Assembly (NCBI GenBank): GCA_934234215.1 | Contig: CAKQHB010000020.1 | Span: forward strand, 1 to 57,881 | Length of the DNA stretch: 57,881 nt | Source: an uncultured Cuneatibacter sp. | GTDB taxonomy: Bacteria > Bacillota > Clostridia > Lachnospirales > Lachnospiraceae | Reading direction: 5' to 3' | Shown here: piece by piece, positions 15,259 to 23,174 of the stretch | Numbering within the stretch: position 1 is the first letter of the stretch | Layout of the letters: each line of letters begins with the position of its first letter | The notes under the pieces: model-generated | Seen by the model: the letters and a program-made list of their open reading frames with translations, nothing else | What the model was told of the DNA's origin: nothing | The model's database searches: none | Program-made: the position numbers and the translations under genes

Positions 15259-16656
15259 ATGAAATGTTTCAGATGCGGAAGCACATTAAAGCCGGGGCTG
15301 GATGTCTGCATGCGCTGCGGTCAGGATGTGCGTTTATATAAAAAGATCGTAGTGACGGGAAATGCCTACTACAATCTGGGACTGGAGAAAGCCCGTGTGA
15401 GAGATCTGTCCGGAGCGGTATTTGCTCTGAAGACTTGTCTGGGCTGCAACAAACGACACATAGAGGCGCGAAATCTGCTGGGACTGATCTACTATGAGAT
15501 GGGTGAGACTGTGCTGGCGCTGAGAGAGTGGATCATCAGCCGAAACTACCGGGCACAGAATAATCCGGCAGAGCGCTACATAAAGGATCTGCAGGCGAGT
15601 CAGAACCATTTTGAAGCGATGATGCAGGGGATTGAGAAGTATAACCTGGCGTTGAAATATGCACAGACTGATGGACCGGATCTGGCGATCATCCAGCTAA
15701 AGAAGGTATTGACGACGAATCCGAACCTGATTCGGGCACAGCTGTTACTTGCTCTGCTGTATATGAAGGAGCATTCCTACAGCAAGGCAAGAAAGCTGCT
15801 AAACAAAGTGCTGGCGATTGACAAGGGCAATGCCACAGCAAAGCGTTATCTCGAAGAGATGCAGTCTCTGGAGGCGAAGACTCCGGAAGTCATTCGTCCG
15901 GAGGAACGTCCGGGACAGAAGCGCATCAGCCGTGCAGAAGTTATCGTGCCGTCATACAGCACCGCGCTCAGTTCTTATCTGATGACCGCGATGTATGTGG
16001 TGATCGGTATTGTGATCGGTGTGCTGGCATTGTATTTCCTCGTCGTTCCGGGCAAGGAAAAGCAATATGGACAGCGACTGCAGGATCAGGTAACCGTATT
16101 TGAGGGACAGGCAGCGGAAAAAGATGCCGAGATTGCCCAGTTGAACGAGGATATCAAGTCGTTGAATCAGGACAAGCAGGATCTGCAGGACGAGCTGGAT
16201 GTTCAGAATGCAAACGGTGAAGCGGCAGAGAACAGCCACCTGAGTATCCGTCAGGCATACGATATGTGTCTGGAGATGGCAGAATATTATATCCGCGGAG
16301 ACTATGCATCGGTTTCCAATTATGTAGAATCCCTGCAGGAGGATACCATTGACTCCGACAGCTACCGTAGTCTGTATCAGCTGATTCTGGTGGAGAACCG
16401 TCAGATGATGTTTGAGACTTGCTATAACACCGCAACGAATCTGTATAACACTAGCCAGTTTGCACAGGCGGCGACACTGTATGAGTGTGCGATGAAGCTG
16501 AACCCGGATGATCCGCAGGCAGTTTTGCAGTGCGCACTGAGTTATCATCAGTCCGGCGACCGGGAGAAGGCGAATGAGCTGTACAGTCAGATCATCGAGA
16601 ACTTCCCGGATACGGCACAGGCGCAGACCGCGCAGGTACAGTTAGAAGCGCCGTAA
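15259..16656 (+). CDS. Membrane-anchored zinc-ribbon and TPR protein
   Basis: A 465-residue protein. The N-terminus is a four-cysteine zinc ribbon (CFRCG...CMRCG, residues 3-21). Residues about 35-215 hold TPR repeats. One transmembrane helix lies at about 235-260 (AMYVVIGIVIGVLALYFLVV), then a coiled coil (about 270-315) and a second TPR block (about 330-465). The zinc ribbon and first TPRs would be cytoplasmic and the second TPRs outside, or the reverse. This looks like a scaffold that links processes across the membrane. The exact role is unknown. It is followed by a strong terminator. Confidence 0.8.
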   Translation: MKCFRCGSTLKPGLDVCMRCGQDVRLYKKIVVTGNAYYNLGLEKARVRDLSGAVFALKTCLGCNKRHIEARNLLGLIYYEMGETVLALREWIISRNYRAQNNPAERYIKDLQASQNHFEAMMQGIEKYNLALKYAQTDGPDLAIIQLKKVLTTNPNLIRAQLLLALLYMKEHSYSKARKLLNKVLAIDKGNATAKRYLEEMQSLEAKTPEVIRPEERPGQKRISRAEVIVPSYSTALSSYLMTAMYVVIGIVIGVLALYFLVVPGKEKQYGQRLQDQVTVFEGQAAEKDAEIAQLNEDIKSLNQDKQDLQDELDVQNANGEAAENSHLSIRQAYDMCLEMAEYYIRGDYASVSNYVESLQEDTIDSDSYRSLYQLILVENRQMMFETCYNTATNLYNTSQFAQAATLYECAMKLNPDDPQAVLQCALSYHQSGDREKANELYSQIIENFPDTAQAQTAQVQLEAP

Positions 16657-16695
16657 CAGGGTTTTTATCAATACGAATCGAGAAATTTTCAGAAC

Positions 16696-16734
16696 GACCA
16701 AAGATACGTGAAAATGTGTCTTTGGTCTTTTTTT
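16696..16734 (+). terminator. Intrinsic terminator
   Basis: A 12-bp stem (GACCAAAGATAC with GTGTCTTTGGTC, one G-U pair) is followed by seven T. It ends the transcript of the zinc-ribbon/TPR gene. The palindromic repeat begins at the next base. Confidence 0.9.
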
Positions 16735-16770
16735 ACTTTATAGGAAATTGCGTCGCATTTCCTATAAAGT
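16735..16770. repeat. Terminator-linked palindromic repeat, intact copy
   Basis: Perfect 14-bp arms (ACTTTATAGGAAAT with ATTTCCTATAAAGT) enclose TGCGTCGC. The same 36 bp occur without change at 38434. Both copies are followed after a few A by AGCGCTCCGCG. It lies between a terminator and the spoIIA operon. Confidence 0.9.
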
Positions 16771-16859
16771 GAAAAAAGCGCTCCGCGTGGATCGCACTGC
16801 GACAAAAGAAACGAAAAACTTGCAAAAGAAAACAAAATGAGAGCAAGGAGGTAGTGAAT

Positions 16860-17195
16860 TTGGAACGAAAAGAATATACGGTGGGCAGAAGGGCAATCTA
16901 TGATCTGGAAGCGGAATGCCTGCTGATCCATCTTCCGGCGGAGATGGATGACGATAGCTGCGGTCAGATTCGGGAGGAAGCAAGAGATCTGATGGAGCAT
17001 CGAAAAGTGCGCAGGTTGATCTATGATTTTGCCGGGGTGGAGTTTATGGACAGCGCCGGAATCGGGCTGTTGTTAAACAGCTACCGGTGGATGCGGGAGC
17101 AGGGCGGAACGGTGTGCGTCATGGGCGTCAACCGAAGGATGAATCGTCTGCTGACAATTTCCGGAATCTATCAGGTCATTTCAAGTATTTCATAA
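16860..17195 (+). CDS. spoIIAA: Anti-sigma F factor antagonist SpoIIAA
   Basis: A 111-residue STAS-domain protein that frees sigma F from SpoIIAB in the forespore. The phosphorylated serine lies in the conserved block EFMDSAGIGLLLNSY. The length is normal. The start is assigned to TTG at 16860 because AAGGAGG (16846-16851) gives a spacing of 8 nt; the in-frame GTG at 16854 would sit only 2 nt from the ribosome binding site. It is the first gene of the tricistronic spoIIA operon. A sigma-H promoter is expected upstream by analogy, but I could not identify one with confidence. Confidence 0.93.
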   Translation: MERKEYTVGRRAIYDLEAECLLIHLPAEMDDDSCGQIREEARDLMEHRKVRRLIYDFAGVEFMDSAGIGLLLNSYRWMREQGGTVCVMGVNRRMNRLLTISGIYQVISSIS

Positions 17196-17224
17196 CGAGC
17201 AGGAGTCTGCGGAAAAGAGGGGAT

Positions 17225-17674
17225 ATGAGCGCATATCAGAACGAAGAAAATCGGATGCGACTGGAATTTGACAGCCGGTCCCGAAACGAGAGCTTTGCCA
17301 GAGTGGTCATCAGCGCTTTTGTAGCGAGGCTGGACCCGACAGTGGAGGAACTGGAAGATATCAAAACGGCAGTGTCCGAGGCAGTGACCAATGCAATCGT
17401 GCATGGCTATGAAGGCACGGTTGGAACGGTGACGCTGGAGGCGAAACTGTCCGGGCGCAGGTTATGGGTGGAGATTCGGGATGCAGGCTGCGGCATTCCG
17501 AATGTGGCGAAGGCGATGGAGCCGCTCTACAGCACAAAAGAAGCAGAAGGCAGATCGGGCATGGGATTTTCCTTTATGGAAGCATTTATGGATACGCTGG
17601 AGGTCGCATCGGAACCGGGCAGCGGAACGCGGATCACGATGACAAAAATTATCGGAAGGCAGGATTATGAATAG
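17225..17674 (+). CDS. spoIIAB: Anti-sigma F factor SpoIIAB (serine kinase)
   Basis: A 149-residue GHKL-fold kinase that binds sigma F and phosphorylates SpoIIAA. The N-box SEAVTNAIVHGY (about 50-61), G1 box DAGCGIPN and G2 box GRSGMGFSFME are intact. The ATG at 17225 follows AGAGGGG. The gene overlaps sigF by 8 nt, the usual translational coupling that keeps sigma F and its inhibitor in balance. Confidence 0.96.
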   Translation: MSAYQNEENRMRLEFDSRSRNESFARVVISAFVARLDPTVEELEDIKTAVSEAVTNAIVHGYEGTVGTVTLEAKLSGRRLWVEIRDAGCGIPNVAKAMEPLYSTKEAEGRSGMGFSFMEAFMDTLEVASEPGSGTRITMTKIIGRQDYE

Positions 17675-18389
17675 AGAAGAACGGGAAATTCTTCTGAAGA
17701 GCGCACAGGCGGGAGATCGGGAAGCGAGAACCCGGCTGGTAGAGGAAAATACCGGACTGATCTACAGCATTCTGCGGCGATTTCGCGGGAGAGGCTGTGA
17801 AATGGAAGATCTGTTTCAGATCGGAAGCATCGGACTGCTGAAAGCTATTGATAAATTTGACTTTTCTTTCCGCGTGGAATTTTCCACTTATGCGGTGCCA
17901 TTGATAACAGGAGAGATCAAACGATTTTTGCGGGACGATGGGATGATCCGGGTCAGCAGAGGTCTGAAAGAGACGGCGCTGCATGCCGGAGTTGCCAGAC
18001 AAAAGCTGCAGGCATCCCTTGGAAGAGAGCCGACGCTGGGAGAAGTGGCAGAACAGCTTCATCTGGAGGAGGAAGAAGTGGCGGCGGCACTTGCCGCAGG
18101 CGGCGAGATCGAGAGCCTGTCCAGCACGATTTATCAGCGGGATGGCAGTGAAATTTCGCTTTTGGAAAAGCTTCCGCTGGAGGAAAATGCGTGCGAGGAG
18201 GTGGAAAACCGACTTTTATTAGGACAACTGCTGCAGGAACTTCCGGAGCGGGAAAAGCAACTGATCCTGCTGCGTTATTTTTCCGGACAGACACAAAAAC
18301 AGGTGGCGGAGCGCCTCGGTATGACGCAGGTACAGGTGTCACGGCTGGAAAAGCGGATTCTGACCGGCATGCGGGCTCGAATCAAGTAA
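17667..18389 (+). CDS. sigF: RNA polymerase sigma factor SigF
   Basis: A 240-residue forespore sigma factor. Region 2 is visible (DLFQIGSIGLLKAIDKFDFS and FSTYAVPLITGEIKRFLRDD), then region 3 (about 100-140) and region 4 with an HTH (TQKQVAERLGMTQVQVSRLE). It is the third gene of spoIIA and overlaps spoIIAB by 8 nt. It would direct early forespore genes; the adjacent spoVA genes are under sigma G in Bacillus. Confidence 0.95.
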   Translation: MNREEREILLKSAQAGDREARTRLVEENTGLIYSILRRFRGRGCEMEDLFQIGSIGLLKAIDKFDFSFRVEFSTYAVPLITGEIKRFLRDDGMIRVSRGLKETALHAGVARQKLQASLGREPTLGEVAEQLHLEEEEVAAALAAGGEIESLSSTIYQRDGSEISLLEKLPLEENACEEVENRLLLGQLLQELPEREKQLILLRYFSGQTQKQVAERLGMTQVQVSRLEKRILTGMRARIK

Positions 18390-18463
18390 AAAAAATTTCC
18401 AGAATAGAGTTTCCTTTTTTACGCAGAATAAGTGCAGATTGGAAAGAAAGGAAGCGAACGAAT

Positions 18464-18667
18464 ATGGAAAAGAAACGGCTTGTTTTCGGACTGTCCCTTG
18501 GAATGCTGCTCATTGCGGCAGCAGCAATTTTACTGTATTGGATTCTCAATGGACAAAAAGAAGAGGCAGCGCAGGAAGGAATGCTGGTACAGCAGACATT
18601 GGTGCAGACTGCGGAGGATGACGCAGAGGAGGCACTGTGTTTTTGGTTTGGAGAAGACCAGATATGA
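18464..18667 (+). CDS. Small membrane protein between sigF and spoVAA
   Basis: A 67-residue protein with one hydrophobic helix (about residues 6-26, VFGLSLGMLLIAAAAILLYW) and an acidic C-terminal tail. The ATG at 18464 follows AAAGGAAG. Its stop overlaps the start of spoVAA (ATGA), so it is translated together with the spoVA genes. I recognise no family. The coupling suggests a role in the spore membrane or in SpoVA assembly. Confidence 0.7.
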   Translation: MEKKRLVFGLSLGMLLIAAAAILLYWILNGQKEEAAQEGMLVQQTLVQTAEDDAEEALCFWFGEDQI

Positions 18668-19287
18668 GCAGCAGTGCGACGGTTTATCTGAAAATTCCGC
18701 AAAAAATATTGCTGACAGAACCGCAAGCAAATCTGGGGCAGCTGGGAACGGTGTGGTGCGAGGATAAAGCACTGGCGGCCCGCTGCATGGCACTGCGGGT
18801 CTGTTCGTTTCAGGAAGGGGTCTCGGAGCTGCGGTCGGAATCGCTCATCGAAGTGATAAAAAAGATTCAGCAGATGGCGCCCGGGACGCAGGTACAAAAT
18901 CTTGGCGAGACGGAATTTCTGCTGGTGTATGAGCCGGAAAAGAAAAGTAAGATCGCTGGCTTGGTCAAGACCGCCGGAATTGTCATCGTGCTGTTTTGCG
19001 GTGCAGCATTTTCGATTCTGACATTCAATCAGGATGTGGATGTGAACAAAGTGCTGGATACGCTGTACGAGCTTGTGACCGGAAGCGCGTCAGTGGGCAC
19101 AACGTGGATGGAGATTGGATATGCCATCGGGCTGCCGCTTGGAATTTTCGGCTTTTACAATCATTTTTCGAAAAAGAAAAAGCTGGGAGATCCGACGCCG
19201 CTGCAGGTGCAGATGCGCCAATATGAGAAAAATGTGAATCAGACAGTGCTGGAAAATGACAGCCGCCGAAAAGGAGATTCCGCATGA
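18664..19287 (+). CDS. spoVAA: Stage V sporulation protein AA
   Basis: A 207-residue membrane protein. The N-terminal soluble domain (about 1-95) begins with VYLKIPQKI and is followed by two hydrophobic segments (about 105-125 and 150-170). It is part of the SpoVA channel complex that moves dipicolinic acid into the forespore. The start overlaps the previous stop by 4 nt and spoVAB overlaps its end by 4 nt. Confidence 0.88.
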   Translation: MSSSATVYLKIPQKILLTEPQANLGQLGTVWCEDKALAARCMALRVCSFQEGVSELRSESLIEVIKKIQQMAPGTQVQNLGETEFLLVYEPEKKSKIAGLVKTAGIVIVLFCGAAFSILTFNQDVDVNKVLDTLYELVTGSASVGTTWMEIGYAIGLPLGIFGFYNHFSKKKKLGDPTPLQVQMRQYEKNVNQTVLENDSRRKGDSA

Positions 19288-19700
19288 GAGTCGTATTGGA
19301 AGGAATCGCATTGTTTTTCGGACTGTGCGCCGGATTTATCACGGCGGGCGGCACCTTTGCATTGATCACAGTTGTTGGAATCGTGCCGCGGATGGCTGGA
19401 AAGACACACACCGGCAGAGAAATCCGTCTGTATGAGTCGGCAATCATCTGGGGTGGCAGTCTCGGAAATATCTGCAGTCTGTTTGACATCACATTTGGAA
19501 TGCAGGCGTGGATGCTGCCGATTTTTGGATTGGGTGCCGGGATGTTTGTGGGCTGTCTGGTGATGGCATTGGCGGAGACACTGAATGTGCTGCCAATCTT
19601 TTTTCTCAGACTGCGGGTGACGCAAGGCGAGAGCTCTCAACTGCTGGCACTGGGACTTGGAAAATTCGTCGGTGCAATGATTTATTTTCTTTGGCTGTAG
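19284..19700 (+). CDS. spoVAB: Stage V sporulation protein AB
   Basis: A 138-residue protein with about four membrane segments and Gly-rich helices (for example FGLCAGFITAGGTFALIT). Size and position between spoVAA and spoVAC identify it as SpoVAB. It overlaps spoVAA by 4 nt. Confidence 0.9.
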   Translation: MRVVLEGIALFFGLCAGFITAGGTFALITVVGIVPRMAGKTHTGREIRLYESAIIWGGSLGNICSLFDITFGMQAWMLPIFGLGAGMFVGCLVMALAETLNVLPIFFLRLRVTQGESSQLLALGLGKFVGAMIYFLWL

Positions 19701-19718
19701 CACAAAAAGGAGATGCAG

Positions 19719-20165
19719 ATGAAAAAAGAGGAATATCAGGAGTATATCAAAAAAATCACGCCGATGCATTGTCTCTGGAAAGAAATGCTCGGCGCGTTTG
19801 TAGTCGGTGGTGCGATCTGCCTGTTGGGACAGGTTCTGCTGAATCAATTTCTGGCGAGTGGCATGGACAAAGATACCGCAGGAACGTGGACTTCCATCAC
19901 CCTCGTGGGACTGGCAGTGCTGGCAACGGGATTTCACCAGTTCTCAAAACTGGTGAAGATCGGCGGAGCCGGAGCGCTGGTGCCGATTACCGGCTTCGCA
20001 AACAGCATCGCGGCACCGGCAATCGAATTTCAGACGGAAGGACAGGTATTTGGAATCGGCTGCAAGATTTTCACCATCGCCGGTCCGGTCATCCTGTACG
20101 GATTGTTCAGCAGCTGGCTGTTAGGCGTTGTGTACTGGGTCGGCGGCTGCTTCGGTCTGTGGTAA
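19719..20165 (+). CDS. spoVAC: Stage V sporulation protein AC
   Basis: A 148-residue membrane protein with the SpoVAC/SpoVAE fold. The family block GAGALVPITGFANSIAAPAI is clear. In Bacillus SpoVAC is a mechanosensitive channel for dipicolinate release. The ATG at 19719 is chosen because AAGGAG ends at 19712; an ATG at 19713 would be too close. Normally spoVAD follows directly, but here the 3' end overlaps a convergent amidohydrolase gene by 45 nt, and spoVAD/AE lie about 18.5 kb away. Confidence 0.93.
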   Translation: MKKEEYQEYIKKITPMHCLWKEMLGAFVVGGAICLLGQVLLNQFLASGMDKDTAGTWTSITLVGLAVLATGFHQFSKLVKIGGAGALVPITGFANSIAAPAIEFQTEGQVFGIGCKIFTIAGPVILYGLFSSWLLGVVYWVGGCFGLW

Positions 20166-21776
20166 GCTGCCGTATACAACCTGTCCGTTGACGGCGGTTG
20201 CTGTGATCGGGATGTCCTTCAGATGTGCCGGCGCTGTAGTGAATGGATTCTGCTCCAAAACAACGAAATCCGCGCGGTAGCCGGGAGCAATCTTGCCAGT
20301 CTGTGCCTCGGAAAAGCTGGAGAATGCGCCGGCAGTCGTATAAGATTGCAGCGCTTCTTCTACCGAAAATGCCTGCTCCGGCAAATAGGGATGTTCCGGA
20401 TCGGACAGGGATGCGCGGGTGACAGCGCACTGGATCGAAGCGAGAACATTGGGCAGTTCCACAGGACAGTCAGAACCGTTGGAAACTGTCACACCGGAGT
20501 CCAAAAGCGTTTTCCAGCTGTAGCTGGAGGCAGCAAGCTCTTTGCCGACGCGGGTCTCCACAATGTGGGAATCATAATCAAGGAAGATCGACTGGCAGTA
20601 GACATGAAGTCCCAGCTGCCGGATCTTTTCCAGCTGATCCGGACGGGAAATCTGACAATGCACGATGCCGTGGCGGTGATTCTCACGGGGAGAAACGGCA
20701 AATGCCTTCTCATAAGCCGTCAGCACGCGGTCGAGGCATGCGTCGCCAATGCAGTGCACGGCAATCTGCATATCATGGGTGTGGGCATAAAGAATCAGAT
20801 CCTCCAATGTCTGCTGGGAAAAGACCGGAAATCCGCAGGTGTCAGGATCATCGGCATAGGGACGGGACAAAAAGGCAGTCCGTGCGCCGAGGGAGCCATC
20901 ACCCAACAATTTCAGCGGCCCCACGCGGAAAAATTCCGTGCCGACACCCGTGTAATTGCCAGCTTCCCGATATTCTTTCAGGTCTTTCAATGTCGTAAAA
21001 TTCGCCTGTTCCCAAATGCGGACAGTTAGCAGCCCCTCTGCCTCTAATTCCTGATAGGCTTCGTGAATGACAGACCAGGGCAATGCCCGCCACACGCAGA
21101 AATCATCAGTCTGCACGGACGTCACACCGTAAGCATTCAGAGACTTGCAGGCAGTACGGATCATCTGCTTGACCTCGTCCTTTGTGGGAAGCGGCAGAGT
21201 ATCATAAATTAGATCCATCGCATTGTCATAAAACAGACCGTTTGGCTCACCGTCCACGATCTCAATGCGTCCGCCGACCGGCTGAGGCGTATTGGCTGTG
21301 ATATGCAGAAGTTCAAGGGCTTTTGTATTCACCACAAGGCAGTGTCCGCAGGCACGCACAGCACCAATCGGACGTGTCGTTGAAATCCGGTCGAGATCGT
21401 GCCGATCCGGAAGTCTTGAGACATCCGTAAAATAGTCCTGATTCCAGCCACGCCCGAACAGCCAGCCATCGCCGGGATGCTGGTGTTCAAACTCCGCCAG
21501 ACAGGAGAGCATGTCGGAAAGAGACTGCGTGTGTGCTGCGAGAGGCGCTTCCTGCAATAGCTTGCCGTAGCTCACAAGATGCATGTGGCTGTCCTGAAAG
21601 CCGCTGCAGACAAACTGTTCCTGCAGATCCACATGGGCAATCTCCGGATCGTCCGCCAATTCGCGGACAAGCTCTGCGCCGCCAACGCGGAGGATCGTGT
21701 CTCCCTCCACAAGAAATGCCTGGGAGAGGGGAAGAGAACCAGTAAAAATCAAGCCATTTTTGTAAAGCGTTTTCAT
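20121..21776 (-). CDS. Amidohydrolase, YtcJ-like (amidohydrolase 3 family)
   Basis: A 551-residue metal-dependent hydrolase. The first metal site is varied (CSGFQDSHMHLVSYG, where HxH is DSHMHL). Later blocks are AVHCIGDACLDRVL, HGIVHCQIS and GSDCPVELPN with the catalytic Asp. YtcJ-like enzymes act on N-substituted or amide substrates; the exact substrate is unknown. The ATG at 21776 has AAGGAG 6 nt upstream, better than one 7 codons earlier. Its last 45 nt overlap the end of spoVAC on the other strand, with no terminator between them. The RluD gene lies 65 nt upstream on the same strand. Confidence 0.88.
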   Translation of the reverse strand: MKTLYKNGLIFTGSLPLSQAFLVEGDTILRVGGAELVRELADDPEIAHVDLQEQFVCSGFQDSHMHLVSYGKLLQEAPLAAHTQSLSDMLSCLAEFEHQHPGDGWLFGRGWNQDYFTDVSRLPDRHDLDRISTTRPIGAVRACGHCLVVNTKALELLHITANTPQPVGGRIEIVDGEPNGLFYDNAMDLIYDTLPLPTKDEVKQMIRTACKSLNAYGVTSVQTDDFCVWRALPWSVIHEAYQELEAEGLLTVRIWEQANFTTLKDLKEYREAGNYTGVGTEFFRVGPLKLLGDGSLGARTAFLSRPYADDPDTCGFPVFSQQTLEDLILYAHTHDMQIAVHCIGDACLDRVLTAYEKAFAVSPRENHRHGIVHCQISRPDQLEKIRQLGLHVYCQSIFLDYDSHIVETRVGKELAASSYSWKTLLDSGVTVSNGSDCPVELPNVLASIQCAVTRASLSDPEHPYLPEQAFSVEEALQSYTTAGAFSSFSEAQTGKIAPGYRADFVVLEQNPFTTAPAHLKDIPITATAVNGQVVYGSLPQTEAAADPVHNA

Positions 21777-21841
21777 CGTGATCTCCTTCATTTTCATCGT
21801 AAAAAGTTAAAGTGAACTTTTTTCTCAAAATTCTATTGTTA

Positions 21842-22741
21842 TTAAAGAGAAAGTTCATCGACGACGTGCTGCATGTCCTCCGGGAGTGGTGCTTCAAAGC
21901 ACATCGGCTCTCCGGTAATCGGATGCGTGAAAGAAAGCTTTGCCGAGTGCAATGCCTGTCTCGAAATCCAGGTCATATCCGGATGATACAGATAATCCCC
22001 GATGAGCGGATAACCAAGATATTTCATATGAATGCGGATCTGATGGGTGCGTCCTGTTTCCAGCCGCAGTCGAATCAGACTGTGTCCCTGCAATGGTTGA
22101 ACCAGTTCATAATGCGTGACGGCACGCTCGCCATTTTCCCAGTCAATCGTCCGCTCAATGACAGAGCCAGGCTTTCGGCCGAGGGGTGCATCGATGCATC
22201 CAGAAGGAGGTGTAACAGAGCCTGCAACGATCGCGAGATATTCTCGGTGAATCTCCCGTCTAGCCATCATCGTAGAAAGGAGATTGCCACTGATGGCATG
22301 TTTTGCCACCACAGTCAGTCCGGACGTATCTCGATCCAGCCGGTTGCTGCATCGAAATACAAACGGAATGCCCTGCTCTGCAAAATACCACGCCAACCCA
22401 TTCGCCATCGTATTCGTATAATTTTTCATGGAAGGATGAATCGGCATGCCAGCGGGTTTATTTACGACCAACAGATCCTCATCCTCGTAGACAAGATCCA
22501 GCGGAATCGGAACTGGCGGAATCTTTTCGGAAGACTCCGTCTCAATAAAATGAATGGTCAGTTCCTCCCCCGCAGCCAGTCGATACGTCAGAAACTGATG
22601 CAGACCATTCACCAAAATCCCGTCCGGCGTCAGCTTCAGCGTACCGAGATTCGAAGCGGAATAGCCCTTGCGCTGGAGAAACTGGCGGATGCGGAGACCG
22701 GCGGAGTCGGGAGGAATCGTGTAAGTAATGGTGCGTTCCAT
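21842..22741 (-). CDS. RluD-family pseudouridine synthase
   Basis: A 299-residue enzyme that isomerises uridine in rRNA or tRNA. It has an N-terminal S4-like RNA-binding region (about 10-65) and the catalytic core with the signature NRLDRDTSGLTVVAKH (catalytic Asp) and LETGRTHQIRIHMKYLGYPL. The ATG at 22741 follows AAAGGAG; an upstream in-frame start 28 codons earlier has no ribosome binding site. Several paralogues usually exist per genome, so the target position is not assigned. Confidence 0.93.
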   Translation of the reverse strand: MERTITYTIPPDSAGLRIRQFLQRKGYSASNLGTLKLTPDGILVNGLHQFLTYRLAAGEELTIHFIETESSEKIPPVPIPLDLVYEDEDLLVVNKPAGMPIHPSMKNYTNTMANGLAWYFAEQGIPFVFRCSNRLDRDTSGLTVVAKHAISGNLLSTMMARREIHREYLAIVAGSVTPPSGCIDAPLGRKPGSVIERTIDWENGERAVTHYELVQPLQGHSLIRLRLETGRTHQIRIHMKYLGYPLIGDYLYHPDMTWISRQALHSAKLSFTHPITGEPMCFEAPLPEDMQHVVDELSL

Positions 22742-22897
22742 AAAAGGGTGCTCCTTTGAAGTAGTGCGTACTGGAATTGATGATACCGGAAATAGAGGGT
22801 GTTGTAAAGAGGTCAGGAGAAACAATATTAAGTGTAAAAAAATACAAAGAAAATTTTGGAAAATTACAAGAAAAACGTAGAAACAAGAACCAATATA

Positions 22898-22906
22898 TGG
22901 TATACT
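22898..22906 (+). promoter_or_regulatory. Extended -10 promoter of the small toxin-like gene
   Basis: TGGTATACT is an extended -10 box (TG-N-TATACT). No good -35 box lies 17 nt upstream, which is common for extended -10 promoters. It would start a transcript near 22913, about 40 nt before the small ORF. Confidence 0.6.
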
Positions 22907-22945
22907 TGCGATGTTACCGCCTCCATACTGGTATCAGGAAGGAGG

Positions 22946-22974
22946 TGAGTTCTTTGGAAGTTCTTACTTCTTTT
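22946..22974 (+). repeat. Direct repeat a, over the toxin start codon
   Basis: This copy starts TGAGT, then CTTTGGA and CTTACTTCTTTT, and covers the TTG start codon and the end of the ribosome binding site of the small ORF. The second copy at 23136-23164 has the same blocks in the same order and orientation. Because the antisense RNA is made from the second copy, it is complementary to this one. Confidence 0.85.
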
Positions 22975-23040
22975 ATCGTGACTGTCTTGGGTGGTGTGGT
23001 TTGCCATTACATCATCAAATGGCTAGACGGTACTGACTAG
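22954..23040 (+). CDS. Fst/Ldr-like small hydrophobic toxin candidate, 28 residues
   Basis: A 28-residue peptide with one transmembrane helix (from Leu4 to about Ile21, for example VTVLGGVVCHYIIKWL) and a short charged tail ending Asp-Gly-Thr-Asp. The start is TTG at 22954 with the near-perfect ribosome binding site AAGGAGGTG at 22939-22947. Fst-type toxins have the same plan: one membrane helix and a polar C-terminal tail. Around it are a promoter, a pair of direct repeats, a convergent promoter and one shared bidirectional terminator, which is the organisation of the Enterococcus par locus. Toxicity is inferred and not shown. Confidence 0.7.
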   Translation: MEVLTSFIVTVLGGVVCHYIIKWLDGTD

Positions 23041-23054
23041 TCGGTAACTGGCCT

Positions 23055-23074
23055 GCGGAGTTAAGCCCTTCCGC
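23055..23074 (+). other. Small hairpin in the toxin mRNA 3' region
   Basis: GCGGA pairs with TCCGC around GTTAAGCCCT, between the toxin stop codon and the shared terminator. It may help fold the mRNA tail. Confidence 0.4.
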
Positions 23075-23091
23075 ATGAAAAATGGGAATAG

Positions 23092-23122
23092 AAAACCCCA
23101 GTGTTCAGAGCACTGGGGTTTT
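23092..23122. terminator. Shared bidirectional terminator of the toxin-antitoxin locus
   Basis: A stem of AAAACCCCAGTG with CACTGGGGTTTT around a short loop gives T-runs on both strands. It would end both convergent transcripts and give them complementary 3' hairpins. Confidence 0.9.
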
Positions 23123-23135
23123 CGTTGTTCTTAGC

Positions 23136-23164
23136 TGAGTCCTTTGGACTACTTACTTCTTTTT
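23136..23164 (+). repeat. Direct repeat b, template of the antisense RNA
   Basis: The second copy has TGAGT, CTTTGGA and CTTACTTCTTTT. It differs from the first copy by one base after TGAGT and by a 3-4 nt middle segment. It lies on the far side of the shared terminator, as in the par locus. Confidence 0.85.
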
Positions 23165-23174
23165 GCCTACTGGC

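Larger units (their letters stand above)
23091..23168 (-). ncRNA. Candidate antisense antitoxin RNA
   Basis: An RNA of about 75-80 nt is predicted on the minus strand, from a promoter at 23175-23203 to the shared terminator. Its 5' part is read from direct repeat b. It can therefore pair with the toxin mRNA over the ribosome binding site and start codon: 12 contiguous bases at one end, CTTTGGA in the middle and TGAGT at the other end. Its 3' part, the terminator, is complementary to the end of the toxin mRNA, giving two pairing sites as in RNAII of par. Existence of the RNA is inferred. Confidence 0.65.

Noticed and set aside
16771..16859. Sigma-H promoter of spoIIA
   Set aside because: One is expected by analogy with Bacillus, but no convincing pair of boxes could be read in this A-rich region.
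22777..22953. Longer reading of the toxin-like ORF (87 residues)
   Set aside because: The upstream part precedes the likely promoter at 22898, and a near-perfect ribosome binding site marks the TTG at 22954 as the start.
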